NCBI RefSeq assembly: GCF_001894885.1
Contig: NZ_BCXB01000002.1
Span: 124,001 to 188,000 of the forward strand
DNA length: 64,000 nt
Reading direction: 5' to 3'
Source: Rhodococcus marinonascens NBRC 14363
GTDB taxonomy: Bacteria > Actinomycetota > Actinomycetes > Mycobacteriales > Mycobacteriaceae
Below the pieces are notes generated by a model. That model was not told where the DNA came from. It did no database searches and saw only the letters and a program-made list of their open reading frames with translations. Shown piece by piece: positions 1 through 10,777 of the stretch. A program made the translations under genes and the position numbers. Within the stretch, counting starts at the first letter, position 1. The number at the start of each line of letters is the position of its first letter.

Positions 1-159
1 GCGGAATGTCCGAGACCGAGCGCGAAGGACATCCACGACACCGTCGCCGGCGTATCGCCGCCTGACGGTCCAGTCCTGCTCACCGAGGCACCACACGCCC
101 CGCGGTCCCCTAGCCACCCGCATACCGGCCGACGCGGGGAGATGAGTGGCTACCCAGGA

Positions 160-203
160 CGAGACGAACCCCCGCACATTGATCCGTGCGGGGGTTCGTC
201 TCG
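160..203 (-). terminator. Intrinsic terminator-type hairpin after groEL1
   Basis: A perfect 18-bp inverted repeat (160-177 and 186-203) with an 8-nt loop lies 36 bp past the groEL1 stop codon, in the direction of groEL1 transcription. There is no clear U-run after the stem, which is common for high-GC actinobacterial terminators. Bases 1-159 before it show no recognisable gene. Confidence 0.75.
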
Positions 204-238
204 AACGCAATATGTTCGAGCGGTCTCGACAGCCGCGA

Positions 239-1879
<1,641 letters not shown>

Positions 1880-1897
1880 TTACGCGCGTGAACGCAC

Positions 1898-1932
1898 TCC
1901 GCCCCGGGATCCTGTAGGGACTCCGGGGCGGA
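1898..1932 (-). terminator. Intercistronic hairpin between groES and groEL1
   Basis: A 10-bp GC-only-rich stem (TCCGCCCCGG at 1898-1907 pairing with CCGGGGCGGA at 1923-1932) sits in the 94-nt groES-groEL1 gap. It may act as an attenuator or mRNA-processing and stability element; there is no U-run, so full termination is unlikely. Confidence 0.5.
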
Positions 1933-1943
1933 TCACGTATGTC

Positions 1944-2243
1944 TTACTTAGAGACGACAGCCAGCACGTCACGTGCCGACAGGATCAGGTACTCCTGACC
2001 GGCGTACTTGATCTCGGTTCCGCCGTACTTGGAGTAGATGACCGTGTCACCTTCCTTGACGTCGACCGGGATGCGCTTGCCCTGCTCGTTGACGCGGCCT
2101 TCGCCGACGGCGACGACGGTGCCCTCCTGGGGCTTCTCCTTGGCCGTGTCGGGGATGACCAGGCCGGAGGCGGTCGTCGTCTCTGCCTCATTGGCCTGGA
2201 CGAGGATCTTGTCCTCGAGCGGCTTGATGTTCACGCTCGCCAC
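1944..2243 (-). CDS. groES: 10 kDa co-chaperonin GroES
   Basis: Co-chaperonin of 99 aa that forms the heptameric lid of the GroEL cage. The sequence begins [16 protein letters not shown] and carries the mobile loop ([14 protein letters not shown], about residues 18-31) and the conserved [11 protein letters not shown] segment near the C-terminus. The reading frame is open further upstream, but a GTG at 2243 preceded by a GGAGGG ribosome-binding site fits the family length exactly; the longer version would run across the CIRCE operator. First gene of the groES-groEL1 operon, about 120 bp downstream of CIRCE. Confidence 0.97.
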   Translation of the reverse strand: MASVNIKPLEDKILVQANEAETTTASGLVIPDTAKEKPQEGTVVAVGEGRVNEQGKRIPVDVKEGDTVIYSKYGGTEIKYAGQEYLILSARDVLAVVSK

Positions 2244-2366
2244 GATGAGCCCTCCACTTTGGGGTATCTCGGTCCGAGGACTTCCTCGGACTCCTGTTTG
2301 AGTGTTCCGTTTACGGCACTTCACACAGCCCCGTCGTCGCGGGTGCCGGAGCTCGATCGGCGCCAC

Positions 2367-2393
2367 TTGGCACTCTATACGTGAGAGTGCCAA
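2367..2393. promoter_or_regulatory. CIRCE operator (HrcA binding site)
   Basis: Perfect 9-9-9 inverted repeat TTGGCACTC-TATACGTGA-GAGTGCCAA, differing from the consensus TTAGCACTC-N9-GAGTGCTAA by one symmetric base pair. It lies upstream of groES, where HrcA-repressed heat-shock promoters are found in actinobacteria. The hrcA gene itself is not in the window. Confidence 0.93.
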
Positions 2394-2413
2394 CCCTCAA
2401 GGTGGAGGGTAGC

Positions 2414-2476
2414 GAATCAAGTATTGCGGAATTGTGAACTCTAGGTGAAGCGGGTGTGAATCGAGTATTGCGGAAT
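2414..2476. repeat. Two 19-bp direct repeats upstream of the first phosphoesterase gene
   Basis: GAATCAAGTATTGCGGAAT (2414-2432) recurs at 2458-2476 with a single A-to-G change, 44 bp apart (about four helical turns), and TGTGAA occurs shortly after the first copy and just before the second. The copies end 28 bp before the GTG start at 2504, so they probably overlap the promoter. They are absent from the corresponding region of the second, paralogous gene. Confidence 0.6.
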
Positions 2477-2503
2477 CTCTAGCCTCTCGAGTATGGTTCC
2501 CGC

Positions 2504-4225
2504 GTGGCTGACATCACTCGACGTTCATTTCTGACTTTCGCTGGGCTCGGAGCGGTAGGGGCGGTGGGATTGGGAACGCGCCCTTGGGGTTTGCAATATG
2601 CGGGCGCGCAACCGCTACCCACCTCCGGCGCCGGCACTACCCTCGAAGCGGTGGCCCGCCCGGCCGGTAGCTCCGGATATCGCAAGCTCGAGGCGGGACC
2701 GGGCTGGGGGATGATCGTCCGCGACGAGCTCGCCGACGCCCAGACCGGTCGCGAGGACCGGCGCACCGCACTCACCTCCTTCGTACAAGTGACCGACGTC
2801 CACATCGTCGACGCCCAGTCCCCCGCTCGCGTCGAATACCTCCATCCCGTCGAAGGCTCCGCCCACCGTCCCCAGGAGACACTCACCACTCAGGGCCTCG
2901 CCGCCCTGGTCAGGCGGGTCAACACGCTCGCCGCCGGTCCGCACACCGGGCGCGGCTTCGACGCTGTCGTGTCCACCGGCGACAACACCGACAACAAGGA
3001 AACCGTCGAACTGAACTGGTTCCTCACCGCCATGAACGGCGGCACCATCGTCCCCAACACCGGTGATCTCACTACCTACGAAGGCGTGCAGAACTCCGGT
3101 GCCGACCTGTACTGGAACCCAGGCTCAGAAATCCGGGACATGTACAAGAGGGTTGGCTTCCCCGATCTACCGGGACTGCTCGACGCCGCGCTCACCACGT
3201 TCTCGAGCCCCGGCCTGAACACCCCGTGGTACTGCGTGTTCGGCAATCACGACGATTCGGTACAGGGCACCCTCCCGAACGGCATTTCGCTGCTCGAAGA
3301 CATGTATACGGGCTCAAAGAAGTTCGAGGTGCCCTCGGCGAAGGAGTCCAGTTCGCTGGGCTCTGCCTCCAGTTCCGGCAGCGCGGGAGACGTGTTCACC
3401 GCATTGTCCGCGTTCACCTCGAAGCCGCGGACGGTCACAGCCGATCTCTCCCGAAAGCCATTCACACCGGAAGAATTCATTGCCGAACACCTGAGACCGG
3501 AGAACACCGGCCCGGGACCGGTCGGCCACGGTTTCGCACCGGACGCCGGCCAAACCGGGATCGGCTACTACTCCTTCGAGATCGCCCCCGGCGTCATCGG
3601 AATCAGCATGGACTCCACCAACCGCGCCGGCTACGTCGACGGCTCGCTCGGCGAGGCACAGTTCAAGTGGATCGAGCAAACCCTGATTGCCGGGAGCAGT
3701 CGGTACTACGACACCGACGACTCACCGGTCTCGAATCCAGGCAATGACACGTGGTTCATCCTGTTCAGCCACCACACCAGTGGCAGCATGGACAACCTGA
3801 ACTCGGATCCGACAGACCCGTCCGAACGCCGGATACCCGGTGCCGAGGTGCTGGACCTGCTGCACCGGTTCCCGAACGTGCTCGCGTGGGTCAACGGCCA
3901 CACCCATGAGAACAAGATCACCCCATGGCAAGGAAGCACTCCGGATCGGTCGTTCTGGGAGATCAACACGGCATCGCACATCGACTTCCCCCAACTCGGG
4001 CGGATCATCGAGGTGGCCGACAACAACGACGGCACTGTTTCCCTCATCGCCACCCTGTTCGAGGCCGACAGTCCCTATTCCGTCGGCTACACCGACCTCT
4101 CACCCCTAGGACTGGCGTCGCTGTACCGGGAGTTCTCCTTCAACGACATTCACGCCACTCCAGAACTACGCACCGGAGACGAGGGCGACCGTAACGTCGA
4201 ACTGTTACTCCCTTCACGTGCCTGA
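2504..4225 (+). CDS. Tat-exported metallophosphoesterase, TIGR03767 (PPA1498) family, copy 1
   Basis: 573-aa secreted phosphoesterase. The N-terminus MADITRRSFLTFAGLGAVGA is a twin-arginine signal. Calcineurin-type metal ligands are visible in order: DVHIVDAQ (about residue 97), GDNTDN (about 160), FGNHDD (about 247), SHHTSG (about 425) and NGHTH (about 466). The natural substrate is unknown; family members are annotated as exported phosphodiesterases or phosphatases. The start is GTG at 2504, which places the Tat motif at the N-terminus. Gene 2 (4525-6249) is a tandem paralogue; the first ~110 bp of the two genes are nearly identical while the rest has diverged. The flanks have no functional partner genes. 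Confidence 0.9.
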   Translation: MADITRRSFLTFAGLGAVGAVGLGTRPWGLQYAGAQPLPTSGAGTTLEAVARPAGSSGYRKLEAGPGWGMIVRDELADAQTGREDRRTALTSFVQVTDVHIVDAQSPARVEYLHPVEGSAHRPQETLTTQGLAALVRRVNTLAAGPHTGRGFDAVVSTGDNTDNKETVELNWFLTAMNGGTIVPNTGDLTTYEGVQNSGADLYWNPGSEIRDMYKRVGFPDLPGLLDAALTTFSSPGLNTPWYCVFGNHDDSVQGTLPNGISLLEDMYTGSKKFEVPSAKESSSLGSASSSGSAGDVFTALSAFTSKPRTVTADLSRKPFTPEEFIAEHLRPENTGPGPVGHGFAPDAGQTGIGYYSFEIAPGVIGISMDSTNRAGYVDGSLGEAQFKWIEQTLIAGSSRYYDTDDSPVSNPGNDTWFILFSHHTSGSMDNLNSDPTDPSERRIPGAEVLDLLHRFPNVLAWVNGHTHENKITPWQGSTPDRSFWEINTASHIDFPQLGRIIEVADNNDGTVSLIATLFEADSPYSVGYTDLSPLGLASLYREFSFNDIHATPELRTGDEGDRNVELLLPSRA

Positions 4226-4449
4226 GCCCGCATTCACTGTGGGTGCGAAATTATGCGGCCCGGGTGTCGGGGTGTAACACGCTGTCGAACAAACAGTGAT
4301 CCACCCCGATCCTTCGGACCGTTCCCGGACTGCGCATGGAGGACTCGAGACGAAGTTTCGACAGTTGGGGACGCTCCGCACACTGCTGCCGCCAACAGCG
4401 GGTGCCTGACCGTGCGCCACGGCAGTCGACCGCGCTCACAGCCAGAGCG

Positions 4450-4467
4450 ATGTGATGGGCATCACAT
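4450..4467. promoter_or_regulatory. CRP/GlxR-type palindrome upstream of the second phosphoesterase
   Basis: The sequence ATGTGATGGGCATCACAT is a perfect palindrome containing TGTGA-N6-TCACA, the consensus for CRP/FNR-family regulators such as GlxR and Cmr/Crp. It ends 57 bp before the GTG start at 4525, a position compatible with activation or repression. The rest of the 299-bp gap (4226-4524) contains no gene. No equivalent site is seen before the first paralogue. Confidence 0.7.
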
Positions 4468-4524
4468 GTAGTAGGTATTACAGAAACCGTCGTCGATCGA
4501 TTAATCCTCACGTACGGTTCCCGC

Positions 4525-6249
4525 GTGGCTGATATCACTCGACGTTCATTTCTGACTTTCGCTGGGCTCGGAGCGGTAGGGGCGGTGGGATTGGGAACGC
4601 GCCCTTGGGGTTTGCAATACGCGGGCGCGACTCCGTTGCCCACCTCCGGCGCCGGCACCACTCTCCAAGCGGTCGCCCGCCCGCAAGGCAGCTCCGGATA
4701 CCGCAGACTCGAGGCGGGGCCGGGCTGGCAGACGATCGTCCGCGACGAACTCGCCGAGGCAGCGAGCGGCCGCGAAGACCGGCGCACCGCACTGGCCTCC
4801 TTCGTGCAACTGACCGACGTCCACATAGTCGACGCCCAGTCCCCCGTTCGCTTCGAATACGTCGAAGGGTTTGCGGGTTCCGCTTACCGCCCCCAGGAGA
4901 CACTCACCACCCAGGGCCTCGCCGCCCTCGTCAGGCAGGTCAACACGGTCGCCTCCGGTCCGTACACCGGGCGTGCATTCGACGCGGTCGTGACCACCGG
5001 CGACAACACCGACAACAAGGAAACCGTCGAACTGGACTGGTTCCTCACAGCCATGAACGGCGGCACCATCACCCCCAACACCGGTGATCCCGACACCTAC
5101 GAAGGTGTGCAGGACTCCGGTGCAGACCTGTACTGGAACCCCGGGTTGTCGATCCAGGACATATACAAGAAGGCCGGTTTCCCCGACCTGCCGGGACTGC
5201 TCGACGCCGCGATCACACCCTTCACCAGCCCCGGCCTGAACACCCCGTGGTACTGCGTGTTCGGCAATCACGACGATTCGGTGCAGGGCACCCTCCCGAA
5301 CGGCATCACACTGATCGAAGAGATGTACACGGGCTCACGAAAGTTCGAGTTGCCCCCGACGAAGGAGTCGATGTCGGTCGGCTCTGCCGCCAGTTCTGGC
5401 CGCGCAGGAGACGTTCTCACCGCATTGTCTGCGGTGACGACGCCGCGACGGACGGTCACGGCCGACCTCTCCCGGAAACCGTTCACACCGGAAGAATTCA
5501 TTGCCGAACACCTGAAACCGGAGAACACCGGCCCTGGACCGGTCGGCCACGGTTTCAACTCGGACGCCGGTGAGACTGGGATCGGCTACTACACATTCGA
5601 GATCGCCCCCGGCGTCATCGGAATCAGCATGGACTCCACCAACCGCGCCGGCACTACCGAGGGCTCGCTCGGCGAGGCACAGTTCCGGTGGATTGAGAAA
5701 ACCCTCAGGGACGGGAGCAGTCGCTACTACGACACGGACGGCTCACCGGTGGCGGGACAGGGCAGCGACACCTGGTTCATCCTGTTCAGCCACCACACCA
5801 GTTGGAGCATGGACGATCTCGAACCGGATCCGACACACCCGTCCGAACGCCGGATCCCGGGTGCCGAGTTGGTGGACCTGCTGCACCGGTTCCCGAATGT
5901 ACTCGCGTGGGTGAACGGCCACACCCATAGGAACAGGATCAAGCCCTGGGAAGGATCCAGCCCGGATCGGTCGTTCTGGGAGATCAACACGGCGTCGCAC
6001 ATCGACTTCCCCCAACTCGGGCGGATCATCGAGGTGGCCGACAACGCCGACGGCACCGTCTCACTCCTCGCCACTCTCTTCGAGGCCGACAGCCCCTATT
6101 CCGTCAATTACACCGACCTCTCACCCCTAGGGTTGGCGTCGCTGTACCGGGAATTCTCCTTCAACGACTCTCCGGATTCCAATAGCAATAGAGAGGGCAA
6201 GGCCCGGGACCAGAACGTCGAACTGTTGCTCGAGTCGGGCCGTTCCTGA
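4525..6249 (+). CDS. Tat-exported metallophosphoesterase, TIGR03767 (PPA1498) family, copy 2
   Basis: 574-aa paralogue of the upstream gene, with the same Tat signal (RRSFLTFAGLG) and the same metal-binding motifs: DVHIVDAQ, GDNTDN, FGNHDD, SHHTSW and NGHTH. The two proteins align over their full length without large gaps; differences cluster in the serine-rich middle segment and the C-terminal tail (here SNREGKARDQNVELL). The GTG start at 4525 corresponds exactly to that of copy 1. A CRP-type palindrome upstream suggests a different regulation from copy 1. Convergent with the channel gene that follows (37-bp gap). Substrate unknown. Confidence 0.9.
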   Translation: MADITRRSFLTFAGLGAVGAVGLGTRPWGLQYAGATPLPTSGAGTTLQAVARPQGSSGYRRLEAGPGWQTIVRDELAEAASGREDRRTALASFVQLTDVHIVDAQSPVRFEYVEGFAGSAYRPQETLTTQGLAALVRQVNTVASGPYTGRAFDAVVTTGDNTDNKETVELDWFLTAMNGGTITPNTGDPDTYEGVQDSGADLYWNPGLSIQDIYKKAGFPDLPGLLDAAITPFTSPGLNTPWYCVFGNHDDSVQGTLPNGITLIEEMYTGSRKFELPPTKESMSVGSAASSGRAGDVLTALSAVTTPRRTVTADLSRKPFTPEEFIAEHLKPENTGPGPVGHGFNSDAGETGIGYYTFEIAPGVIGISMDSTNRAGTTEGSLGEAQFRWIEKTLRDGSSRYYDTDGSPVAGQGSDTWFILFSHHTSWSMDDLEPDPTHPSERRIPGAELVDLLHRFPNVLAWVNGHTHRNRIKPWEGSSPDRSFWEINTASHIDFPQLGRIIEVADNADGTVSLLATLFEADSPYSVNYTDLSPLGLASLYREFSFNDSPDSNSNREGKARDQNVELLLESGRS

Positions 6250-6286
6250 TCCTGGACTCACTGTAAGCGTGCCCGCTCTGCGTGAG

Positions 6287-6823
6287 CTAACTCCGTCGTC
6301 GTCTTGACCAGCCGACGACGGCCACGACTAGTCGGATACCCACCCCGATGGCAATCATGTTGCCGATGATCTGCAGGCTCACGACGGCTCTGGCCGGATC
6401 GGTCGACGCGACGATGTCGCCGAACCCGACAGTCGAGAAGACCGTGAGCGAGAAGTACAGTGCCCCCATCCGAGTGAGGGGTTCGGAAAAATACTCGGGA
6501 AATCGCTCGGACATCAGCAGATAGGTGGCCGAGAAGCCGAGGAGATACACGGGCAGGATCACGGCAAGCGCTTCGACGCCCTGGAGTACCGGGGCTTCCG
6601 AGGTGATGATGCGCTGCAGCTGCCAGGCCGCCACGGCGAGAACGACAATTAGACCGCCGACCAGGAGACCTGGCACAGAAAGGTCGTCGATGGACGTCCA
6701 GGGCAGGACGAAGTAAGCCACTACGCAGATGGCCACCATGAACAGCGGGCGAATGACCGCGCGCCACAACAGTCGACGACGCTCACTGTGAGTGAGGTTA
6801 CGAGAATCACTCGCGCGTCCCAT
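6287..6823 (-). CDS. Small K+ channel-like membrane protein
   Basis: 178-aa integral membrane protein with about four hydrophobic segments and a pore loop containing STVGFGDIVA, a variant of the K+ selectivity filter TVGYGD. This resembles ion-channel family (Ion_trans_2) two-pore-helix modules; there is no RCK/TrkA-N domain, so gating by ligand is not evident. The frame is open to 6937, but the ATG at 6823 has a good ribosome-binding site (AAAGGAACC) and gives a protein beginning MGRASDSRNLTHSERRR, so that start was chosen. It stands alone, convergent with the phosphoesterase and divergent from the Hsp70-like gene. Confidence 0.8.
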   Translation of the reverse strand: MGRASDSRNLTHSERRRLLWRAVIRPLFMVAICVVAYFVLPWTSIDDLSVPGLLVGGLIVVLAVAAWQLQRIITSEAPVLQGVEALAVILPVYLLGFSATYLLMSERFPEYFSEPLTRMGALYFSLTVFSTVGFGDIVASTDPARAVVSLQIIGNMIAIGVGIRLVVAVVGWSRRRRS

Positions 6824-7027
6824 AAGGTTCCTTTGGACAACTATGCAGGTGAGTCGGGCTATCGAGCGCAATCCTCCGCCCCTGGTTCTGAAGCCGGGAG
6901 CAATGTCCGCGAATTTTCTGTAACGTTCGGGTAACATTCGCCGATGCAGCGGGTAGGAATTCTCGGCTGAGGTGGACGCTCCGACAGAGACAGCAGGTCA
7001 CGCGTCGAATATGCAAGGTGGTGTGCG

Positions 7028-8566
7028 ATGGGTTCGTCGTTGGGGATGTCTATCGGTGCAGCAGGCGTCGGTTCTGCCCTCGTCACCACCTCGTCGAACG
7101 GTGCGCAGAACGTCGAGTTTCGCTTCCTCTCTGCGGACCAATCGCGTTCCGATCTCAGCCATCTGGTCCGGTCATCGATCTCACTGATGACCACGCAGGT
7201 TCCCGTGGCCCCCGCCACCCCCGATGCGGTCGCTGTCGCCTATCGAACCCCCAAACAGGCCCGCGCGATTCGGAACGCCGTCAGCAGACAGCGGCACCGC
7301 GTGCATCTCGTACCCGAGGCCGTCGCGGCGCTCTCCTACTTGCGGCACACCGGCCAGGTCGCCCAACACGCCACCGTGGCCATTGCCGACTTCGGCGAGT
7401 CCGGACTGTCCGTTGTCGTGGTCGATCAGGTGACCGGCACTGTGCTACACGCCGACCGCACAAGCGATGTCAGTGGCCGCGGAATTGACGACCTCATCTA
7501 TGGCCACGTAATGGGCAGTCTCCCAACCCCGCATCCATTGCGCTACTTGGACAGGGCCCTGCTCTCGGCTCGATGCCGCGTCGCCAAGGAGCAACTGTCT
7601 TCGGAGCCGAGCGCGCATGTGGACGTCGATCTGCAGGGCGTTCGGCCGGTCGAGATCAGCCGTACCAGTTTCGACGAGATCGCCGCACCGACCGTCCATG
7701 CCGCCGTCGAGTTCATCCGTGCCACGATCGCCGACTCGGCGCGCCCTCCCGACGCCCTGGCCCTGGTCGGCGGTGTCGCGAACATTCCCACGATCAAAGC
7801 CACCGCTACCGATGCCCTCACCATCCAGGTCGTCACGGTGCCCGAACCCGACACCGCGACGGCAAGGGGCGCGGCGCTGCTCGCCGTCTCCTCGACCATC
7901 CACGAGTATCCAGCCACCGGATCGAACCGCCCAGTCTCAATCTCGAGAGTATCCGGCACCCTCGCCGGGGCTCTCGTGGTCGGCGCACTCGTTCTCAGCT
8001 TCGGTGTCCATGAACTCATACCCCCCGCCGCTCCCAATGTGTTCCCGGTGGGCACCGATATGTTCCAGGCCACCGAACGTCTCGCGACCACGACGAAAGT
8101 GCCCACCACTTCTCAGGTTTCGTCCTTCGACCCCCCGCCGACCTCGGAACACTCTCCGGGTGGGGTCGTTCAGCACACATCCAAGCCGGAGATTCGCGAT
8201 GCTCACGCGCGAGCATTCGATTCGACGACCCAGACCACCACCACGCGGTCGATTCCGATCAATCCGGCGCAACGCCCGGCGCCGCGCATCGAGTGGCCGG
8301 CCACTCCGCCCCTTTGGCCACAGGTTCCGGGAGAATCCCCCCTGCGGGAGCTGACAACCTCCGAGCCCGAACCGGCAGTTCCCACCGCATCCCCCGCCAC
8401 ACTTGAGGAACCGCTCCCGATGATTCCGGGATCCGGCACAACCTCGCCGGATCCCGGCGAGACGCAATCTGTCAGCGACGCCGACACAGTCCCCGGCGAC
8501 GCTCAACCCAGTGTGCGCATGACCCTCCCAATCACGGATGTGGCCACGGAGGCATCGGTCAGCTGA
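7028..8566 (+). CDS. Membrane-anchored Hsp70/actin-like ATPase-fold protein with Pro/Thr-rich exterior
   Basis: 512 aa. Residues 1-290 resemble the Hsp70 nucleotide-binding domain: [10 protein letters not shown] start (phosphate-1-like), [11 protein letters not shown] (about 95), [15 protein letters not shown] (phosphate-2-like, about 119), [10 protein letters not shown] (about 183) and [12 protein letters not shown] (adenosine motif, about 246). There is no Hsp70 substrate-binding domain; instead a membrane helix (about 308-327) leads to a roughly 180-residue Pro/Thr/Ser-rich tail expected outside the membrane. The first phosphate loop is degenerate (no acidic residue), so catalysis is doubtful. 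Proteins with this fold occur next to mycobacterial secretion genes, including the Rv3446c family also present in this window. Its 3' end overlaps tsaD by 8 bp, tail to tail. Confidence 0.75.
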   Translation: MGSSLGMSIGAAGVGSALVTTSSNGAQNVEFRFLSADQSRSDLSHLVRSSISLMTTQVPVAPATPDAVAVAYRTPKQARAIRNAVSRQRHRVHLVPEAVAALSYLRHTGQVAQHATVAIADFGESGLSVVVVDQVTGTVLHADRTSDVSGRGIDDLIYGHVMGSLPTPHPLRYLDRALLSARCRVAKEQLSSEPSAHVDVDLQGVRPVEISRTSFDEIAAPTVHAAVEFIRATIADSARPPDALALVGGVANIPTIKATATDALTIQVVTVPEPDTATARGAALLAVSSTIHEYPATGSNRPVSISRVSGTLAGALVVGALVLSFGVHELIPPAAPNVFPVGTDMFQATERLATTTKVPTTSQVSSFDPPPTSEHSPGGVVQHTSKPEIRDAHARAFDSTTQTTTTRSIPINPAQRPAPRIEWPATPPLWPQVPGESPLRELTTSEPEPAVPTASPATLEEPLPMIPGSGTTSPDPGETQSVSDADTVPGDAQPSVRMTLPITDVATEASVS

Positions 8567-9596
8567 ACACCTGGCTGGTCGCGACGGACAGACCGGGATC
8601 ACTCGCCGTGGTGAGCAGCGAGGGTTCGGCACCGCCCGCGATCAGGTGCGCGCCAAGCGACGCGATCATCACTCCGTTATCGGTGCACAGTCGCGGTTTA
8701 GGGATCCGCAGCGTCAGAGCGGCTTCCGCGCAGCGCTCCTCTGCAAGTGCGCGAATGCGCGAGTTCGCCGTGGCACCGCCACCGAGCACCAGTGTGTCCA
8801 CCCCGACGTCGCGCGCGGCGCGTACCGCTTTCATCGTCAGAACGTCGGCGACGGCTTCCTGGAAGCTCGCCGCGATGTCAGGCACAGACCAGGACTCGCC
8901 CGCCCGCTCCTTGGACTCCACGTAGCGTGCGACAGCCGTCTTCAGTCCAGAGAAGGAGAAATCGTGGCGCGCATCCCTCGGCCCGGTCATGCCTCGAGGG
9001 AAGGGGATGGCATTCCCGTCGCCCGACTGTGCCGCGGCATCAAGGGCAGGGCCACCGGGGAATCCAAGTCCGAGGAGCCGGGCCACCTTGTCGAAAGCCT
9101 CCCCGGCAGCATCGTCGACGGTAGTGCCGAGTTCGGCGATCGGCTCCGCGAGATCCTCGACGTGCAGCAGGTGGGTGTGTCCACCCGAGACGAGCAACGC
9201 CACACACGGCGGCATCGGTCCGTGTTCGAGAGTGTCGACTGCAACGTGGCCGCCAAGATGATTCACCGCGTAGAACGGCACGTTCCAGGCCGCCGCATAC
9301 GCTTTCGCGGCTGCGACACCTACGAGCAGGGCGCCGGCGAGACCGGGGCCAATGGTGACGGCAAGCGCGTCCGGCTTGGAGATCCCGGCGACTGCGAGAG
9401 CGCGCCGCATGGTCGGAACGATCGCCTCGAGGTGGGCGCGGGATGCGACCTCAGGTACGACCCCGCCGTAGCGGGCGTGCTGGTCGACGCTGGATGCCAC
9501 CTCGTCCGCGAGGAGTTCACACGTGCCGTCGCCGTTCCACCGAACGATCCCGACTCCGGTTTCGTCACAAGAGCTTTCGATACCCATGACGATCAT
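8559..9596 (-). CDS. tsaD: tRNA N6-adenosine threonylcarbamoyltransferase TsaD
   Basis: 345-aa catalytic subunit that transfers threonylcarbamoyl from TC-AMP to A37 of ANN-decoding tRNAs (t6A), acting with TsaB and TsaE, both encoded here. Seen: [14 protein letters not shown] at the N-terminus, the metal-binding VNHLGGHVA (about residue 111), [11 protein letters not shown] (about 135) and a C-terminal [12 protein letters not shown]. Length fits the family. The ATG at 9596 overlaps the rimI stop by 4 bp, implying translational coupling; an internal ATG three codons later is an alternative start. Confidence 0.96.
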   Translation of the reverse strand: MIVMGIESSCDETGVGIVRWNGDGTCELLADEVASSVDQHARYGGVVPEVASRAHLEAIVPTMRRALAVAGISKPDALAVTIGPGLAGALLVGVAAAKAYAAAWNVPFYAVNHLGGHVAVDTLEHGPMPPCVALLVSGGHTHLLHVEDLAEPIAELGTTVDDAAGEAFDKVARLLGLGFPGGPALDAAAQSGDGNAIPFPRGMTGPRDARHDFSFSGLKTAVARYVESKERAGESWSVPDIAASFQEAVADVLTMKAVRAARDVGVDTLVLGGGATANSRIRALAEERCAEAALTLRIPKPRLCTDNGVMIASLGAHLIAGGAEPSLLTTASDPGLSVATSQVFS

Positions 9597-10072
9597 TGCA
9601 CTTGCTCCTCACGCGATCCGGACCGCCGCATCGTGAACGCGTCGGCACCGCTCGGTTGGTAGTACTTCTTACGGGTTCCCACGATCTCGAATCCAACATG
9701 TCGGTACAGCGCGATTGCCGCATCGTTATCCGTTCGCACTTCGAGATACACCGGGCCGCCGTGAGCATCGGCCCTTCGGAGGAGTTCGTCCAGGAGAGCG
9801 CGGCCGACACCCCGGCGCCGGCATGCCGGATCCGTCCCGATCGTGTGTATCTCGGATTCGGGCTGCGAACTGTTGCCCAACAGTGCGATTCCAGCGTATC
9901 CAACGAGTTGACCCACGTCGTCCCGCGCCACCGTGTAGTGCGCGTGCGGGGCGACGAGTTCCGCCCGGAAAGCCTCAGCGCTCCACGGTCCGTCACCAGT
10001 GAAAAGAAGTACCTCTAGTTCCGCGCACCGCTCCGCGTCCGCTCCCGCCATTGGTTCGATGCGGAACGTCAT
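9593..10072 (-). CDS. rimI: Ribosomal protein S18 alanine N-acetyltransferase RimI
   Basis: 159-aa GNAT-fold acetyltransferase. The acetyl-CoA-binding motif is visible as [17 protein letters not shown] (about residue 82) and the C-terminal signature is [17 protein letters not shown]. In actinobacteria rimI lies within the tsaB-tsaD operon and the product modifies the N-terminal alanine of S18, possibly other proteins too. It overlaps tsaB and tsaD by 4 bp each (ATGA), consistent with one polycistronic mRNA. Confidence 0.92.
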   Translation of the reverse strand: MTFRIEPMAGADAERCAELEVLLFTGDGPWSAEAFRAELVAPHAHYTVARDDVGQLVGYAGIALLGNSSQPESEIHTIGTDPACRRRGVGRALLDELLRRADAHGGPVYLEVRTDNDAAIALYRHVGFEIVGTRKKYYQPSGADAFTMRRSGSREEQVQ

Positions 10073-10728
10073 TTCTTCCGGTCCGCCAACTCGACCGCAT
10101 CCGGGCGCCGAAGGTAGAGCGGTACGAGCGGATCAGGCGTCGCGCCACCAAGCAGTGCGTCCGCTGCCACCGAGACAAGACCTGCGGGCGAAGGTGTTTC
10201 GACGGGTTCCACCGGAAGATCGAACAAGTCGACATGCGAAGGAGAACCTGCCACCACCTCCGACGGCATGGGCTCGAGTTCGCGCGGCTTCACGACGGCG
10301 GGGCCCTCCACCCGCTGCCCTGCCGAGTACCGCGCCCAGTACACCTCGCGGCGGCGGGCATCGGTGACGACGAGCAGGTTTCGATCGCCGTCTACCTGCG
10401 CTGCGATGGCATCGAGGCTGCACACTCCGTGGACCGGAATACCCAGTGCGTCCGCGAATGCGGCGGCGGTGGCCATCCCCACCCGCAGACCGGTGAACGG
10501 TCCCGGCCCCGTACCGACCACGACCACGTCGAGATCCGCTGCCACGTGACCTGACGCGGTGAGGCACTCCAGGATGTGTGGAGTCAGCACTTCCGCGTGC
10601 GCGCGCGGGTTGACCGTCACGCGCACCGCGAGGGTATCCACCGCTCCCACGGTTGCAGAGTCGCCCGAGACGCGGACGACCCCGGCGGTCACGGCAGGCG
10701 TGGACGTGTCAATGGCGAGAACAAGCAC
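10069..10728 (-). CDS. tsaB: t6A biosynthesis protein TsaB
   Basis: About 219 aa; non-catalytic ASKHA-fold partner of TsaD in the t6A complex. Starts with the typical VLVLAIDTSTPAVTAGVV and contains HAEVLTPHI and VVGTGPGPFTGLRVGMATA (about residue 80). The frame stays open to 10842; GTG at 10728 matches the family N-terminus, while another GTG at 10749 has the better-placed GGGAG ribosome-binding site, so the start could be 7 codons longer. The 3' end overlaps rimI by 4 bp. Confidence 0.93.
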   Translation of the reverse strand: MLVLAIDTSTPAVTAGVVRVSGDSATVGAVDTLAVRVTVNPRAHAEVLTPHILECLTASGHVAADLDVVVVGTGPGPFTGLRVGMATAAAFADALGIPVHGVCSLDAIAAQVDGDRNLLVVTDARRREVYWARYSAGQRVEGPAVVKPRELEPMPSEVVAGSPSHVDLFDLPVEPVETPSPAGLVSVAADALLGGATPDPLVPLYLRRPDAVELADRKK

Positions 10729-10777
10729 GGTAATTGAGAGTACTCGCACGCCGGAATCGCTCCCGACACCTGACCCT

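Noticed and set aside
1-145. A partial gene at the left edge
   Set aside because: All six frames were read; none shows a recognisable protein end or clear codon bias.
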